Shown: positions 13,481 to 22,657, numbered from the stretch's first letter. The stretch is DNA of 64,000 nucleotides from Pseudarthrobacter psychrotolerans (GCF_009911795.1 NZ_CP047898.1:4278001-4342000), one strand, 5' to 3'. Numbers and translations are program-made. Notes: generated by a model not told the origin, from the letters alone.

Positions 13481-14371
13481 ATGAGCCCCGCAAATGAAAT
13501 ACGCAAGTCCAAGGCTGAGCGAACCTCGGAGGCGCGCGAGAAGGCACGCCAGATCCGTGAGGCACAGCTACAGATGGACAAGCGCAACAAGCTGCTTATC
13601 GGCTGGGGCATTGTGGTGGCCGTGGTGGCCATCCTTGCGGTGGTGGCGCTGGTTGTCACTTCAACGATGCGGCAGAACGCCCCCATCGCTGACCAGGGAC
13701 CGACGCCGGCCAACGGCAACGTCCACGGTGGCATCACTTTGCTCGCCAATACCGACGTGGCCAAGCTGGAACCGGCCACCGTTGATGCCGCTGCCGTGCC
13801 TGAAGCACCCAAGACTGCACCGGCGGAGGTTGTTGCTCCCGGCGCCGAGGCTGAAGCTGGCAAGCCCGTCAAGGTGGTCCTGTACGTTGACTTCATCTGC
13901 CCCGTCTGCAAAGACTTCGAGGCGAAGAACAACGCCCAGCTGACATCCCTGCGCAACGAGGGCAAGATCTCGGTGGAATACCGGGCCCTCGGGTTCCTGG
14001 ACAGCCGGTCCTCGACGAATTACTCCTCCCGCGCAGCCAACGCCGCTGCGTGCGTTGTCAACGAATCTCCGGAGAAGTACGCCGAGTTTGTGGACTCGCT
14101 GTTCGCCAACCAGCCAGCCGAAGGCTCAGCAGGCATTTCTGACGACAAACTCAAGACCATGGCCACTGACATCGGCGCCAAGAACATTGACGCCTGCGTG
14201 GATGGGAAGACCTACCGCCCGTTCGTGAACTTCACCACCAAGCAGACCGCCTCGATCGGCGTGACCGGCACGCCCACCGTGTTCGTGGACGGCCAGCAGT
14301 GGGGCAAGGGTGCCAGCGCGCAGACCCCGTTCCCGGACTTCCTGCAGGCAGCGATCACCGCGAAGGGCTAG
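13481..14371 (+). CDS. Membrane-anchored DsbA-like thiol-disulfide protein
   Basis: This 296-residue protein has a charged cytosolic N-terminus (about residues 1-36), one transmembrane helix (about 38-60), an Ala/Pro-rich linker, and an extracytoplasmic thioredoxin-fold domain. The redox motif is CPVC at residues 140-143, and the family's cis-Pro region is GVTGTPTVFVDGQ. Such actinobacterial DsbA/VKOR-partner proteins form or shuffle disulfides in secreted proteins. The start has AAGGAA upstream. A strong terminator follows directly. No VKOR partner is seen nearby. Confidence 0.92.
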   Translation: MSPANEIRKSKAERTSEAREKARQIREAQLQMDKRNKLLIGWGIVVAVVAILAVVALVVTSTMRQNAPIADQGPTPANGNVHGGITLLANTDVAKLEPATVDAAAVPEAPKTAPAEVVAPGAEAEAGKPVKVVLYVDFICPVCKDFEAKNNAQLTSLRNEGKISVEYRALGFLDSRSSTNYSSRAANAAACVVNESPEKYAEFVDSLFANQPAEGSAGISDDKLKTMATDIGAKNIDACVDGKTYRPFVNFTTKQTASIGVTGTPTVFVDGQQWGKGASAQTPFPDFLQAAITAKG

Positions 14372-14385
14372 GTCCTTCCACACAG

Positions 14386-14430
14386 AGGACCTGCTTCCGG
14401 ATCGATTTCGGAAGCAGGTCCTTTCTTTTT
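14386..14430 (+). terminator. Rho-independent terminator
   Basis: There is a perfect 14-bp stem (AGGACCTGCTTCCG at 14386-14399 with 14409-14422) followed by TTCTTTTT. It is one of the strongest terminators in the window and ends the DsbA-like gene. Confidence 0.93.
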
Positions 14431-14523
14431 GCTCCGGTTCGCCCTGGCCGGCGTTTTTACGAGCGGACGGACTTGGGCTAACCTTATCTAGCGCCGTTGC
14501 GGCGCACGCCCTGCATGGGGCGC

Positions 14524-14600
14524 GCCTCCTTAGCTCAGTTGGCCAGAGCACCGCTCTTGTAAAGCGGGGGTCGTCGGTTCGAATCCGACAGGAGGCTCCA
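14524..14600 (+). tRNA. tRNA-Thr (anticodon TGT)
   Basis: The acceptor GCCTCCT (14524-14530) pairs with AGGAGGC (14590-14596). The D-arm TAGCTCAGTTGGCCAGAGCA, the anticodon loop CTTGTAA with TGT, and the T-arm GTCGGTTCGAATCCGAC are all present. The 3' CCA is encoded at 14598-14600. Confidence 0.96.
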
Positions 14601-14876
14601 ATTGTGGCCCTGGTCGCAGGATCGGGCCTGAGCGCGGGCTTCCAAAGGTTCGCCGCTGCCGCCGATTCCATAGCCCCGGTGCCCCGCTGAAGTTGCTCGT
14701 GGAGTTGGGCCAAGACAGCATGATCCACTGAGGCCGCCGCGAGTTCCTTTCAAAAATATTTCGAAGAAATCCGGTCTCGTTTCGGCGCCCAGCCCTTAGG
14801 ATCAGGAAAGTGCCGCTAGGCACCACCTGACCGGCGGATTTCCACCCGCCTTGCCGATTGCGGGGAACCGATCGCC
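14601..14876. other. Intergenic leader region
   Basis: This 276-base gap lies between tRNA-Thr and the GH26 gene. The last 60 bases can form small hairpins (GGCGG/CCGCC near 14834-14850, CGAT/ATCG near 14857-14873) and hold a GGGGAA ribosome-binding site. I could not match it to a known riboswitch. No gene seen. Confidence 0.4.
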
Positions 14877-16101
14877 ATGCTCAGAACTTTGAAATCCATC
14901 GCGGCAGTGGTCGGCCTGGGTCTGGCGTTGGGACTGTTGCCGGCCCAGGCAGCCCAGGCAGCGCCTGCCACAGGCCAAATTTCCCTCAGCCCTGCCACTG
15001 GGCTGGCAGGATCCGCCGTCACGGTCACCGGAACGGGATTCAAAGCTTCCACCACGGGGACGGTGATCGCAGGGTCCACGACTTTTCCCATCAAAACGGC
15101 GGCCTCGGGTGCTTTCAGTACTTCGATCACCATCCCTTCCGCAGCCAAGGGATCGTTGACCATCACGGCCAAGACCTCTTCCATCCAGGCCTCGTCCGTG
15201 TTCACGGTGACCGCACCGGTGCCGACGCTCCCCCGGTCAGCACGGCTGCGCTTCGGTTCGGGGTGGCCACGGCCGGCGGCCCGCTGGCCGGCGGCGAATT
15301 GGATGAAGTGGCGCAGTTGGCCGGCGAAAGCCCGTCCAGCATTCTTTTCTACGAGGACTTCGTCCAGGCGCCCCCATCGCGGAGATGAACTCCGTCCGGG
15401 CACGGGGCGCGGTCCCGCTCATAACCTGGGAACCCTGGGCCTGGGGCGGCGGAACGGAACAGCCGGCGTACTCCCTGGACCGGATTGCCGCCGGCGACTT
15501 TGACGCCCACATCACGCAGTGGGGCCAGGCACTTACCGCCTGGGGCCAGCCGGTCCAGCTCAGATTCGCCCATGAGATGAACGGAAACTGGTACCCGTGG
15601 GCCGAAGGCGTCAACGGCAATCAGGCCGGTGACTACGTAAACGCCTGGCGCCACGTTCACGATGTTGTTGCTGCCACCGGCGCCCGCAACGTGTCCTGGG
15701 TCTGGAGCCCGAATGTTCCCTACTACGGTTCCACCGATCTCGCCGGCCTCTTTCCCGGCGTCGGATACGTGGATGTTGTAGCCCTCGACGGGTACAACTG
15801 GGGCACTTCCGCCTCATGGAGCGGCTGGATATCGCCGCAGGATCTCTTCGCTCCGGGAATAGCCCAGCTGCGTACTCTGGCACCCGGAGTTCCCATCCTT
15901 ATCAGCGAGACGGCTTCCAGCGAAGCAGGCGGCAACAAGGCTGCCTGGAACAGTGACCTCGTGTCTTATCTCGCGGCCCAGCCCGATGTCATGGGCTTTG
16001 TGTGGTTCCATCTCCAGAAGGAAACCGACTGGCGCATCAACAGCAGCGCCACCTCCGCCTCAGCGTTCAAGTCCGCGTTGCAGGCGCGCCGGACTCCCTG
16101 A
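14877..16101 (+). pseudogene. Secreted GH26 beta-mannanase-like protein, two frameshifts
   Basis: The N-terminal frame (from ATG 14877) gives a signal peptide ending AQAAPA and an IPT/Ig-like domain (LSPATGLAGSAVTVTGTGF). The catalytic GH26 part continues in two other frames: VSTAALRFGVATAGGPLAGG...SSILFYEDF, then MNSVRARGAVPLITWEPWAWGG to LQARRTP. The latter has the acid/base RFAHEMNGNWYPW and the nucleophile region ILISETAS. One extra C in each of the runs 15230-15234 and 15371-15375 joins all three into a 408-residue protein. It probably hydrolyses beta-mannan or another extracellular polysaccharide. Both lesions look like sequencing errors. Confidence 0.85.
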
Positions 16102-16109
16102 CGCGGTAT

Positions 16110-16280
16110 TCAGGGGCGGGCCTTGCTGTCCCGGCGGAGCAACCCCAGCAAGGCCACACCTATGAGCACCACGCCAAGCGCGGTCAGCAGGGCAGCTCCG
16201 ACGTTTAGGCCGGTGTGGGCCAGTCCGGTTGCGGCCAGAGCCGCTCCGGACGCGGGAAGAGCTGCGTTCATTCCGTACAT
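16110..16280 (-). CDS. 56-residue LAXTG-like membrane micro-protein
   Basis: The start (ATG 16280) lies two bases after the glycosyltransferase stop, implying coupling. The protein has a short Ala-rich N-terminus and contains LPASG, LAATG and LAHTG pentapeptides, followed by a hydrophobic span (VGAALLTALGVVLIGVALLG) and a positive tail RRDSKARP. The last part is the architecture of a sortase (class E, LAXTG) cell-wall sorting signal. There is no separate classical signal peptide, so it is either a genuine micro-protein or the C-terminal remnant of a larger surface protein. Function unknown. Confidence 0.6.
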   Translation of the reverse strand: MYGMNAALPASGAALAATGLAHTGLNVGAALLTALGVVLIGVALLGLLRRDSKARP

Positions 16281-16282
16281 TG

Positions 16283-17473
16283 TTAGTTGATTTCCTCTGC
16301 TGTGTATTGCGCTTCCCAGCGGTCTATCCGCCGCCGGGTGATCTTTGCGGTCAGGACTGCGCACCAGGAGGCCATGAACCACCCGGACCGCAGCCACATG
16401 AACAATTCCTGCGGGAAGAACGTGGCCGCCATCAGGACGTCCTTCCAGTCGCGGTGCGGAATCCGAAGCGCGCGTTTGATGTCCAGCGCCACGAACAGGA
16501 TTGGCACCAGCCACCAGAACAGGACGAAGTGAAACACTCCCAACGAGAGGGAGAGGACAATTACGGCGATCCACAGGAGCTTCAGGAACACGCCCAGCAG
16601 ACCCATGGCCTGCTGGCCCCAGTCGCGCAGGGTCAGCCGGTTAATGCCAAGGTCCAGCAGGTCTTCCACGGTGCCGACCTGCCATTTCATCCGCTGGCCC
16701 CACAGTGCTTTGACTGTCTTCATCGAGTCGGTGTAGGCGCGGACGTCCGGGGAAACCTGGCAGATAAGACCCAGTTCGCGGATGCGATAGGTCAGTTCGA
16801 AGTCCTCGACCTGCGAGGTGTAGACCCACGGCCCTTCCCGGTCGTCCCGGGCCGCGATCTGCCGGAGGACGGCGTTGTTGATGGCGCAGCCGGTTCCTGC
16901 CAGAACGCTGGTGCGTCCCCGCCTCAGGGCCGTATCGGTCCACGTGGCGAATTCAGCCTTCTGCAGCCGACTCAGAAATCCGGGGTCCTGCATCGTGAAC
17001 TTCGACGACGAGCCACCGAGGAGCGCGCCCCTTTCGGCACTGAACTCCCGGGACCAGGCTTCGACGGCGTTCGGCGGCAGGACTGTGTCTGCGTCCAGGC
17101 AGATGACCACGTCGGCGTCGTAGGCGTACTTTGTCCAGGCCCTGTTGAGTGCTTCGGATTTGCGGTGTTGCAATCGTGGAAGCTCCATGGTGGTCACCGG
17201 GTACTTCCGCGCTTCCCAGGCCGTTGAATCGGTGCAGCCGTTGGGGATGACCACGATAAGGTCTGCGGGACGGGTCTGGAGCATCAGGCCATCGAGGGTT
17301 GCCCCGATCGAGCCGGCCTCGTTGTAGGCGGGCACCAGCACTACCACGCGCAGGCCAAGTGATGCGGGGATAGCCTCGTCTGGATCGGATGCGACGCGGG
17401 CCGCCCGCCGGGTGGGATGAACAAGGGATGAGCGCGTCACGTCGGCCGGGGGCAGGGACAGCACGGCGTCCAT
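16283..17473 (-). CDS. Membrane glycosyltransferase family 2
   Basis: This 396-residue processive-type GT2 begins its GT-A fold with LVPAYNEAGSIG. It carries the metal-binding VICLDADTVLP, the acceptor motif QVEDFELTYRI and a QRMKWQVG segment resembling QxxRW. C-terminal membrane helices (about residues 285-330 and 355-378) follow. This layout matches enzymes making extracellular polysaccharide such as poly-N-acetylglucosamine or beta-glucans, but the sugar cannot be told. It is followed two bases later by the LAXTG-like micro-protein and faces the GH26 gene, suggesting an exopolysaccharide locus (inference). Confidence 0.88.
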   Translation of the reverse strand: MDAVLSLPPADVTRSSLVHPTRRAARVASDPDEAIPASLGLRVVVLVPAYNEAGSIGATLDGLMLQTRPADLIVVIPNGCTDSTAWEARKYPVTTMELPRLQHRKSEALNRAWTKYAYDADVVICLDADTVLPPNAVEAWSREFSAERGALLGGSSSKFTMQDPGFLSRLQKAEFATWTDTALRRGRTSVLAGTGCAINNAVLRQIAARDDREGPWVYTSQVEDFELTYRIRELGLICQVSPDVRAYTDSMKTVKALWGQRMKWQVGTVEDLLDLGINRLTLRDWGQQAMGLLGVFLKLLWIAVIVLSLSLGVFHFVLFWWLVPILFVALDIKRALRIPHRDWKDVLMAATFFPQELFMWLRSGWFMASWCAVLTAKITRRRIDRWEAQYTAEEIN

Positions 17474-17723
17474 TGCGGCCTCCTCGGGTGGGTTTGCGGG
17501 CCCCAGCGGCCCGCAAACCCATCCTGCAGGCGCCTTCTCAGATTTCGCCCCCGGATACCGTCAAGGTTGCATCAATACGGTTCCGGCCGCGCCTTGGACA
17601 GATCCAGCAAGCGACGAATCTGTCTGGTTGGCCACACTATTGCCCAACTGGCGGCATAATGACCTAAACTGCTTCACTGAGGTTCCTGAAATGGTGCCGT
17701 GCAGCGACGAAAGTGAACACGTT
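17474..17723. other. Divergent intergenic region
   Basis: This 250-base region lies between the divergent glycosyltransferase and DUF4193 genes and must hold both promoters. The Pro-rich reading frames here are antisense or upstream shadows. I see no RNA gene. Confidence 0.4.
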
Positions 17724-18026
17724 ATGGCTACCGATTACGACGCTCCACGCAAGACTGACGACGAGGCTTCCGCCGAGTCGCTGGAGGCCCTGCAGGCCAC
17801 CCGCAGCGGGAATGCCCAGACCGCAGTCATCGACGTCGACGAGACCGACACCGCCGAAGGCATTGACCTGCCCGGAGCCGATCTCTCCGGCGAAGAAATG
17901 ACCGTCATTGTTGTTCCAGAACAGTCCGATGAATTCACCTGCGCATCATGCTTCCTGGTCCGCCACCGGTCACAGGTTGCGCGCGAAAAGAACGGCATGA
18001 AGTACTGCATCGAGTGCGAAGGCTGA
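17724..18026 (+). CDS. DUF4193 zinc-ribbon-like protein
   Basis: This 100-residue protein matches the actinobacterial DUF4193 family: an acidic N-terminal half, then a C-terminal four-cysteine ribbon (FTCASCFLVRHRSQVAREKN and YCIECEG). It probably binds zinc, and its role is unknown although the family is widely conserved next to housekeeping genes. I chose ATG 17724 (MATDYDAPRK) because family members start this way; the longer frame adds non-conserved residues. Confidence 0.9.
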   Translation: MATDYDAPRKTDDEASAESLEALQATRSGNAQTAVIDVDETDTAEGIDLPGADLSGEEMTVIVVPEQSDEFTCASCFLVRHRSQVAREKNGMKYCIECEG

Positions 18027-18262
18027 ACGCCCGACGACGGCACCGCGGTGAGCCGATCCGGCGTCGTTATTATGCATAACGGCAGGGTGCAGAAACGGTG
18101 TTAATAGCGTTTCGATGGCCCCGTTAAGTGCTCCAGAATTACGCCAGCGTGACCGGAACCAAGGCCGATTAACGGTTCCGCGCCGAAGCGGCAACAACCC
18201 TTTTGAGTGGCCGCGGAGACTCCTACGCTTGAGCTACCTAATCACTCGAAGGGTGGCCCACA
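18027..18262. other. Intergenic region with small palindrome
   Basis: CGTTAT at 18065-18070 and ATAACG at 18076-18081 form an operator-like inverted repeat with a 5-nt spacer. The rest is the upstream region of the secreted AMIN-like protein. No gene seen. Confidence 0.4.
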
Positions 18263-18811
18263 ATGAAAAAGATTCACACGTGGCTGACAGTCATTTTGAT
18301 GGCTGTTGGATTGGGTTTCCTGGCTCCGGGGCCCGCCTCGGCAACCACCTCCTATTGCGGACTCGTATGGGGATCGCTGGCTAAATCAGACCCGGCCATG
18401 AGCACCGCATCCGTTACCAACGTCAGGACGGGGCAGCACTACTGCTTCGACCGGATGGTGGTTGATCTCAACGGCCCCGTTGCCGGCTACACGGTCCAGT
18501 ACGTTCCCACCGTGGTCCAGGACGGTTCAGGTATTGACATCCCGCTGCTTGGCTCGGCATTCCTCCAGGTCACTGTGAATGCGCCGTCCTACGACAGCAA
18601 AGGCAACGTCACGTACAGCCCGGCGGCAAAGGCCGAACTGTCTGACGTGTCGGGATACCAGACCTTCCGGCAGGTTGCCTACGCGGGCAGCTTTGAAGGC
18701 TACACCAGCATCGGACTGGGCGTACGTGCCCGGCTCCCGTTCCGGGTTTTCACCCTGGACGGCCCCGGATCCGGATCACGCATGGTGGTGGATGTAGCGC
18801 ACTTCTGGTGA
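18263..18811 (+). CDS. Secreted AMIN-like domain protein
   Basis: This 182-residue exported protein has an n-region MKKIHTW, a hydrophobic core to about residue 22 and a signal peptidase site after GPASA. The mature part begins TTSYCGLVWGSLAKS, continues GQHYCFDRMVVDLNG, and ends with VDVAHFW. This matches the actinobacterial AMIN-like family, thought to bind cell-wall components. Two Cys (CG...YC) could form a disulfide. Upstream sequence has GAAGGGTGG before the ATG. A bidirectional terminator follows. Confidence 0.85.
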   Translation: MKKIHTWLTVILMAVGLGFLAPGPASATTSYCGLVWGSLAKSDPAMSTASVTNVRTGQHYCFDRMVVDLNGPVAGYTVQYVPTVVQDGSGIDIPLLGSAFLQVTVNAPSYDSKGNVTYSPAAKAELSDVSGYQTFRQVAYAGSFEGYTSIGLGVRARLPFRVFTLDGPGSGSRMVVDVAHFW

Positions 18812-18855
18812 CTTCGCTGTTGAACCGCGGTTGAGGCAGGATCAGGAAACCAAAA

Positions 18856-18892
18856 CGGCGCCCTGCCCGGAGACTTTCCGGGCAGGGCGCCG
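18856..18892. terminator. Bidirectional terminator
   Basis: There is a perfect 15-bp stem (CGGCGCCCTGCCCGG at 18856-18870 with 18878-18892) and a 7-nt loop. An A-run (CCAAAA) precedes it on the plus strand. It sits between the convergent AMIN-like and permease genes. Confidence 0.88.
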
Positions 18893-18916
18893 TGCTGTGT
18901 GCTGTGGGTGGGGCAA

Positions 18917-20464
18917 CTACTCCGGGACCACCAGCGCAGGAGTGTCCCGGCGGATGGTTTCACCCCGGAAGAAACCGGGGCTCAGGCGCGCCATGATGAC
19001 CATGAACACAGCTCCGAGCGCCAGGATTCCGATCCCCAGGACAAACACCAGTCCAACCCCGAAGACCTCGGAGCCGCTGCCGAACTCCGGCGCCCAGCTG
19101 TCCACGGCTGTCTGCAGGAAAACCACAAACAGGCCGACGCCGCCCAGCACCGGGCAGAGCAGCCGCAGCACGAAGTTGCGCACGCTGCTGAACACGCTGT
19201 TCCGGAAGTACCAGGCGCAGGCGATCGCGGTCAGGCCGTAGTAGAAGCAGATCATCAGGCCCAGCGCCAGGATGGTGTCATTCAGGACGTTTTCGCTGAT
19301 GACGTGCATGATGGCGTAGAACCCGGCGGACAGGACGCCCGCCGCCACCGTTGCGAAGCCCGGCGTCGAGAACTTCTTGCTCATGTGTGCGAACGGTTTT
19401 GGCAGGGCCCTGTAGTGCGCCATGGCCAGCAGGCTGCGCGAGGGCGAAGTGAACGTCGACTGCAGCGAGGCTGCGGAGCTGGACAACACCGCGAGGGACA
19501 TCAGGATGGCGAACGGTCCCATGATGGGGGAGGCCAGCGCGGTGAAGACGTTTGCGCTGTTTTCCGCGTTGTTCAGGCCGATTCCGGTGTCCCCAACGCC
19601 GGCGAACATCATGGTGGCGATGGTCACCAGAAGGTAGATGCCCAGGACGACGACGGCGGTCAGCGTGCCTGCGAGGCCGGCGGTCTTCTTGCCGTTGGCG
19701 GTTTCCTCGTTGACAGTCAGGCACACGTCCCAACCCCAGTACACGAAGATGGACAGCGAGATGCCGGCCGCGATCTGGCCGAAGGTCTCAATCCTGGTGA
19801 CGTCGAACCATTCCCAGCTGAAGGGGATGGCAGTCTCGGACGTGGACCAGTTGGCGAATGCCATGGCCACGAAAAGGCCAAGGACCAGCAGCTGGAAGCC
19901 CACCAGGCCGTACTGGACGATCTTGGTGCTGTGCAGGCCGCGATAGCTGACCCAGACGGCCAGCGCCACGAACACGAAGCAAGTGGCAACGTTGAGCGGC
20001 TTGTTGGCCGCGAGGTCTGCGAGCTCGGGGGAGCCCGTGACCTGGGCAAGGAAAAGGTAGAAGAAGTCCACCGCCACCCCCGCCAGGTTGGACAGGACGA
20101 TGATGTTGGCCGCTAGCAGCCCCCAGCCGCCCATCCAGCCCACCCAGGGGCCGAAGGCCTTGGTGACCCAGGTGAAGGTGGTGCCGCTGTCCGGAGAATC
20201 CGCATTGAGCTCGCGGTAGGCCAGGGACACCAGGATCATCGGGATGAACCCGATCAGGAAGATCACGGGCAGCTGCAGCCCGGCCTCGGCGACGGTGGGG
20301 CCGAGGGCGCTGGTCAGCGTGTAGGCCGGCGCGATGGTGGAAATGCCAAGAACGACGACGGCGAGGAGGCCCAGCTGCCCGCCCTTCAGTCCCTTGCCGG
20401 TAATGCCGTGCGGGGAGCCCGCGACGTCGGCGGAGCCGCGTTGGCGCTGGGTGGTTTGGCTCAT
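18917..20464 (-). CDS. APC-family amino acid/polyamine permease
   Basis: This 515-residue polytopic membrane protein of the APC superfamily has about 12 helices. The first carries the consensus LLAVVVLGISTIAPAYTLTS, with the typical SGTTFTWVTKAFGPWVGWMGGW after helix 3. It likely imports agmatine, putrescine or a related amine, inferred from being in the same operon as aguA and aguB. Its ATG overlaps the aguA stop (ATGA), so the two are translationally coupled. Confidence 0.93.
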   Translation of the reverse strand: MSQTTQRQRGSADVAGSPHGITGKGLKGGQLGLLAVVVLGISTIAPAYTLTSALGPTVAEAGLQLPVIFLIGFIPMILVSLAYRELNADSPDSGTTFTWVTKAFGPWVGWMGGWGLLAANIIVLSNLAGVAVDFFYLFLAQVTGSPELADLAANKPLNVATCFVFVALAVWVSYRGLHSTKIVQYGLVGFQLLVLGLFVAMAFANWSTSETAIPFSWEWFDVTRIETFGQIAAGISLSIFVYWGWDVCLTVNEETANGKKTAGLAGTLTAVVVLGIYLLVTIATMMFAGVGDTGIGLNNAENSANVFTALASPIMGPFAILMSLAVLSSSAASLQSTFTSPSRSLLAMAHYRALPKPFAHMSKKFSTPGFATVAAGVLSAGFYAIMHVISENVLNDTILALGLMICFYYGLTAIACAWYFRNSVFSSVRNFVLRLLCPVLGGVGLFVVFLQTAVDSWAPEFGSGSEVFGVGLVFVLGIGILALGAVFMVIMARLSPGFFRGETIRRDTPALVVPE

Positions 20465-21501
20465 GTCAGGCCTTTCTGAAGGTCAGCAGGCTGCTGCTGA
20501 GTGATGCAGTGAATGCCGCCGCCCCGGGCGAAGAGCTCGCGGGCGTCAACACTGACGACGCGGCGGCCGGGGTAGGCATCGGCAAGGATCCGGAGTGCCT
20601 TCTCATCCATGGGGTCTGAGAAGCTGCAGGCGATGACGCCTCCGTTGACCACGAGGTGGTTGATGTAGCTGTAGTCCACAAAACCTTCCTCGTCGGTGAT
20701 GGCTTCCGGGGCGGGAACTTCGATGATGTTCCAGTCCCGTCCGGCCGCGTCCTGGGTGGTGGACAGGAATTGGATGATTTCGCGGCTAACCTCGAAATCG
20801 GGATGTTCGGGGTTCTGCTGGGAATGCACCAGCAGCGTTCCTGGCGACGGGATTGCGGCCACGATGTCCACGTGCCCGCGGGTGCCGAACTTTTCGGAGT
20901 CCCGGGTGAGGCCGCGGGGCAGCCAGATCACATGCGTGGCGCCGAGGGTGCGGGCCAGTTCTGCCTCGACGTCGGCTTTGCTCAGATCCGGGTTGCGCCC
21001 CGGATCCAGCTGTACGGTCTCTGTCACGAGGACGGTACCTTCGCCGTCTACGTGGATGCCGCCGCCCTCGTTGACCAGCTTGGAAACAATGTGATGTGCG
21101 CCCGAGCGGCCGGAGACTTCACCGGCGATCAGTGCGTCCTTGTCCCAGCGGGCCCAGTCCTGGGCACCCCAGCCGTTGAAGACCCAGTCGACGGCGCCGA
21201 GTCGGCCGTTGTTGTCCAGGACGAATGTGGGTCCGATGTCCCGCATCCATGCATCGTTGAGCTCGGCGGTGAGCACCTCGACGTCGGGGTTCAGATAGCG
21301 CGCGGCGGTACCGACGTCGTCGGGGTGCACGACGACTGTGACCGGCTCGAACTCGACCACGGCGTTCGCGACGGCGGCCCAGGTGGAGCGCGCGGCGTGC
21401 GCCTCTTCGGGGGTGTCGCCGAGGGTGTAGCCGCCGGTGGGGAAGGCCATCCAGACGCGTTCCTGCGGATCGGTCTCGGAGGGCATGCGCCACGTGCTCA
21501 T
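20461..21501 (-). CDS. aguA: Agmatine deiminase
   Basis: This 346-residue enzyme of the peptidylarginine-deiminase fold converts agmatine to N-carbamoylputrescine and ammonia. Visible features are WMAFPTGGYTLG at the start, LNDAWMRDIGPTFV, the catalytic-His block NEGGGIHVDGEGTVLVTE, RGHVDIVAAIP and the C-terminal nucleophile loop ARGGGIHCITQQQPA. I chose ATG 21501 (MSTWRMPS), which gives the family length. It lies 70 bases downstream of aguB, and the spacer carries dispersed repeat copy B. Confidence 0.95.
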   Translation of the reverse strand: MSTWRMPSETDPQERVWMAFPTGGYTLGDTPEEAHAARSTWAAVANAVVEFEPVTVVVHPDDVGTAARYLNPDVEVLTAELNDAWMRDIGPTFVLDNNGRLGAVDWVFNGWGAQDWARWDKDALIAGEVSGRSGAHHIVSKLVNEGGGIHVDGEGTVLVTETVQLDPGRNPDLSKADVEAELARTLGATHVIWLPRGLTRDSEKFGTRGHVDIVAAIPSPGTLLVHSQQNPEHPDFEVSREIIQFLSTTQDAAGRDWNIIEVPAPEAITDEEGFVDYSYINHLVVNGGVIACSFSDPMDEKALRILADAYPGRRVVSVDARELFARGGGIHCITQQQPADLQKGLT

Positions 21502-21544
21502 GCGGTCACCTTCTGACGGTTGATTGAGCCTGGGGCCACGACCG

Positions 21545-21578
21545 CAGGGTTCCCTGGCCGAGCTTGCGAGGTTAGGGG
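21545..21578 (+). repeat. Dispersed CAGGGTTCCCTGG repeat, copy B
   Basis: This copy has CAGGGTTCCCTGGCCGAGCT followed by TGCGAGGTTAGGGG. Read on the minus strand, its CCTAACC supplies the TAA stop of aguB (21572-21574). Nearby GATTGAGCC at 21524 resembles a further repeat half. Confidence 0.85.
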
Positions 21579-22630
21579 CGGGTGGGGAGCGAAATCCCGA
21601 TCCCCGCCTCTTCGCCGCCGAGCGGTTGGTCATGCCGCACGGCGTCCGTGAGCCGGCCGTAGGTGTCCGGGCGGCGCGTGGCCAGGAAAGGGAAGAGCGT
21701 GAGCCAGTCCTTGCGCTGGTCCAGGTCAAGGTCTGCTACCAGCACGGCCGATTCGTTGCGCGGAGCCTGCACCAGGACCCGGCCGTACGGATCGGAGATG
21801 AAGGAGGAGCCGTAGAAGTTCAGCGTTCCTTCATTGCCCCAGCGGTTGGGCGCCACCATGAACAGGCCGTTGGCGATGCCGTTGCCCACGATCACCTGCT
21901 GCCACAGGGGCTGGGTGTCGAAGTCCGGATGGTCCGGCTCTGAACCGATCGCGGTGGGGTAGACCAGGATCTCGGCACCGCCGAGCGAGTAGAGCCGGGC
22001 AACCTCCGGGAACCATTCATCCCAGCAGGTGGGCATGCCCAGCCGGGCGCCGCCCAGTTCCGCCGGCGCGTGCACCTCGTAGGCATCCGCTGCTGCCGGG
22101 CCCTGGCGGAAGAACTTGTCTTCGTAGTAGCCGGCCGTGACGGGAATGTGGAGCTTGTGCGTGCGGCCCAGGAGCTCGCCTTCGGGCGAGACGAGGATGG
22201 CGGTGTTCAGGCCCAGGCCGTCATCGGACCCGTCCGGGTTTTCGGCGCGCTGGTACAGCGAGGCATGGATGGAAACGCCGTGGCGGCGGGCAGCCTCGGC
22301 TGCGAACCGGAATGTCGGGCCGGTCAGCAAATCTTCTGCGGTGTCCGACGGTCTGGGCCGGACCGCGCCGGGCTGTGCTGCTCCGTGCCGGGGCGTGTCA
22401 TTCTCCGGGCGGTTGTCCGCGGGGTAGCGGGAGAGGGTGAGCTCGGGCAGGAACACAACCGAGGCACCGAGCCGGGCGGCCCGGCCGATTCCTTCATCGA
22501 GTTCGGCCTGCAGGACGTCAGTGTCTGCGTGCCAGCGGTGTTGCACGACGCCCACCCGAAGGGCAGGGCGGTCGGACGGCGTTGTCCGGGCCAGGGAGGT
22601 AGGTGAGTCGAGGCAGGAAATTTCAATCAT
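21572..22630 (-). CDS. aguB: N-carbamoylputrescine amidase (nitrilase superfamily)
   Basis: This 352-residue carbon-nitrogen hydrolase hydrolyses N-carbamoylputrescine to putrescine, CO2 and ammonia. The triad regions are visible: Glu in VVFLPELTLSRYP, Lys in RTHKLHIPVT and Cys in GMPTCWDEWFPE. An insertion rich in Pro/Arg (about residues 75-100) is unusual. I chose ATG 22630; the longer frame crosses the palindromic operator. It is the first gene of aguB-aguA-permease. The stop codon lies inside a dispersed repeat. Confidence 0.92.
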   Translation of the reverse strand: MIEISCLDSPTSLARTTPSDRPALRVGVVQHRWHADTDVLQAELDEGIGRAARLGASVVFLPELTLSRYPADNRPENDTPRHGAAQPGAVRPRPSDTAEDLLTGPTFRFAAEAARRHGVSIHASLYQRAENPDGSDDGLGLNTAILVSPEGELLGRTHKLHIPVTAGYYEDKFFRQGPAAADAYEVHAPAELGGARLGMPTCWDEWFPEVARLYSLGGAEILVYPTAIGSEPDHPDFDTQPLWQQVIVGNGIANGLFMVAPNRWGNEGTLNFYGSSFISDPYGRVLVQAPRNESAVLVADLDLDQRKDWLTLFPFLATRRPDTYGRLTDAVRHDQPLGGEEAGIGISLPTRP

Positions 22631-22657
22631 GGGCTTACTTCCAGTGAGACGACCGTC

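Noticed and set aside
14817..14876. Possible c-di-GMP or other riboswitch before the GH26 gene
   Set aside because: Small hairpins are present but no known conserved aptamer core could be matched by eye.
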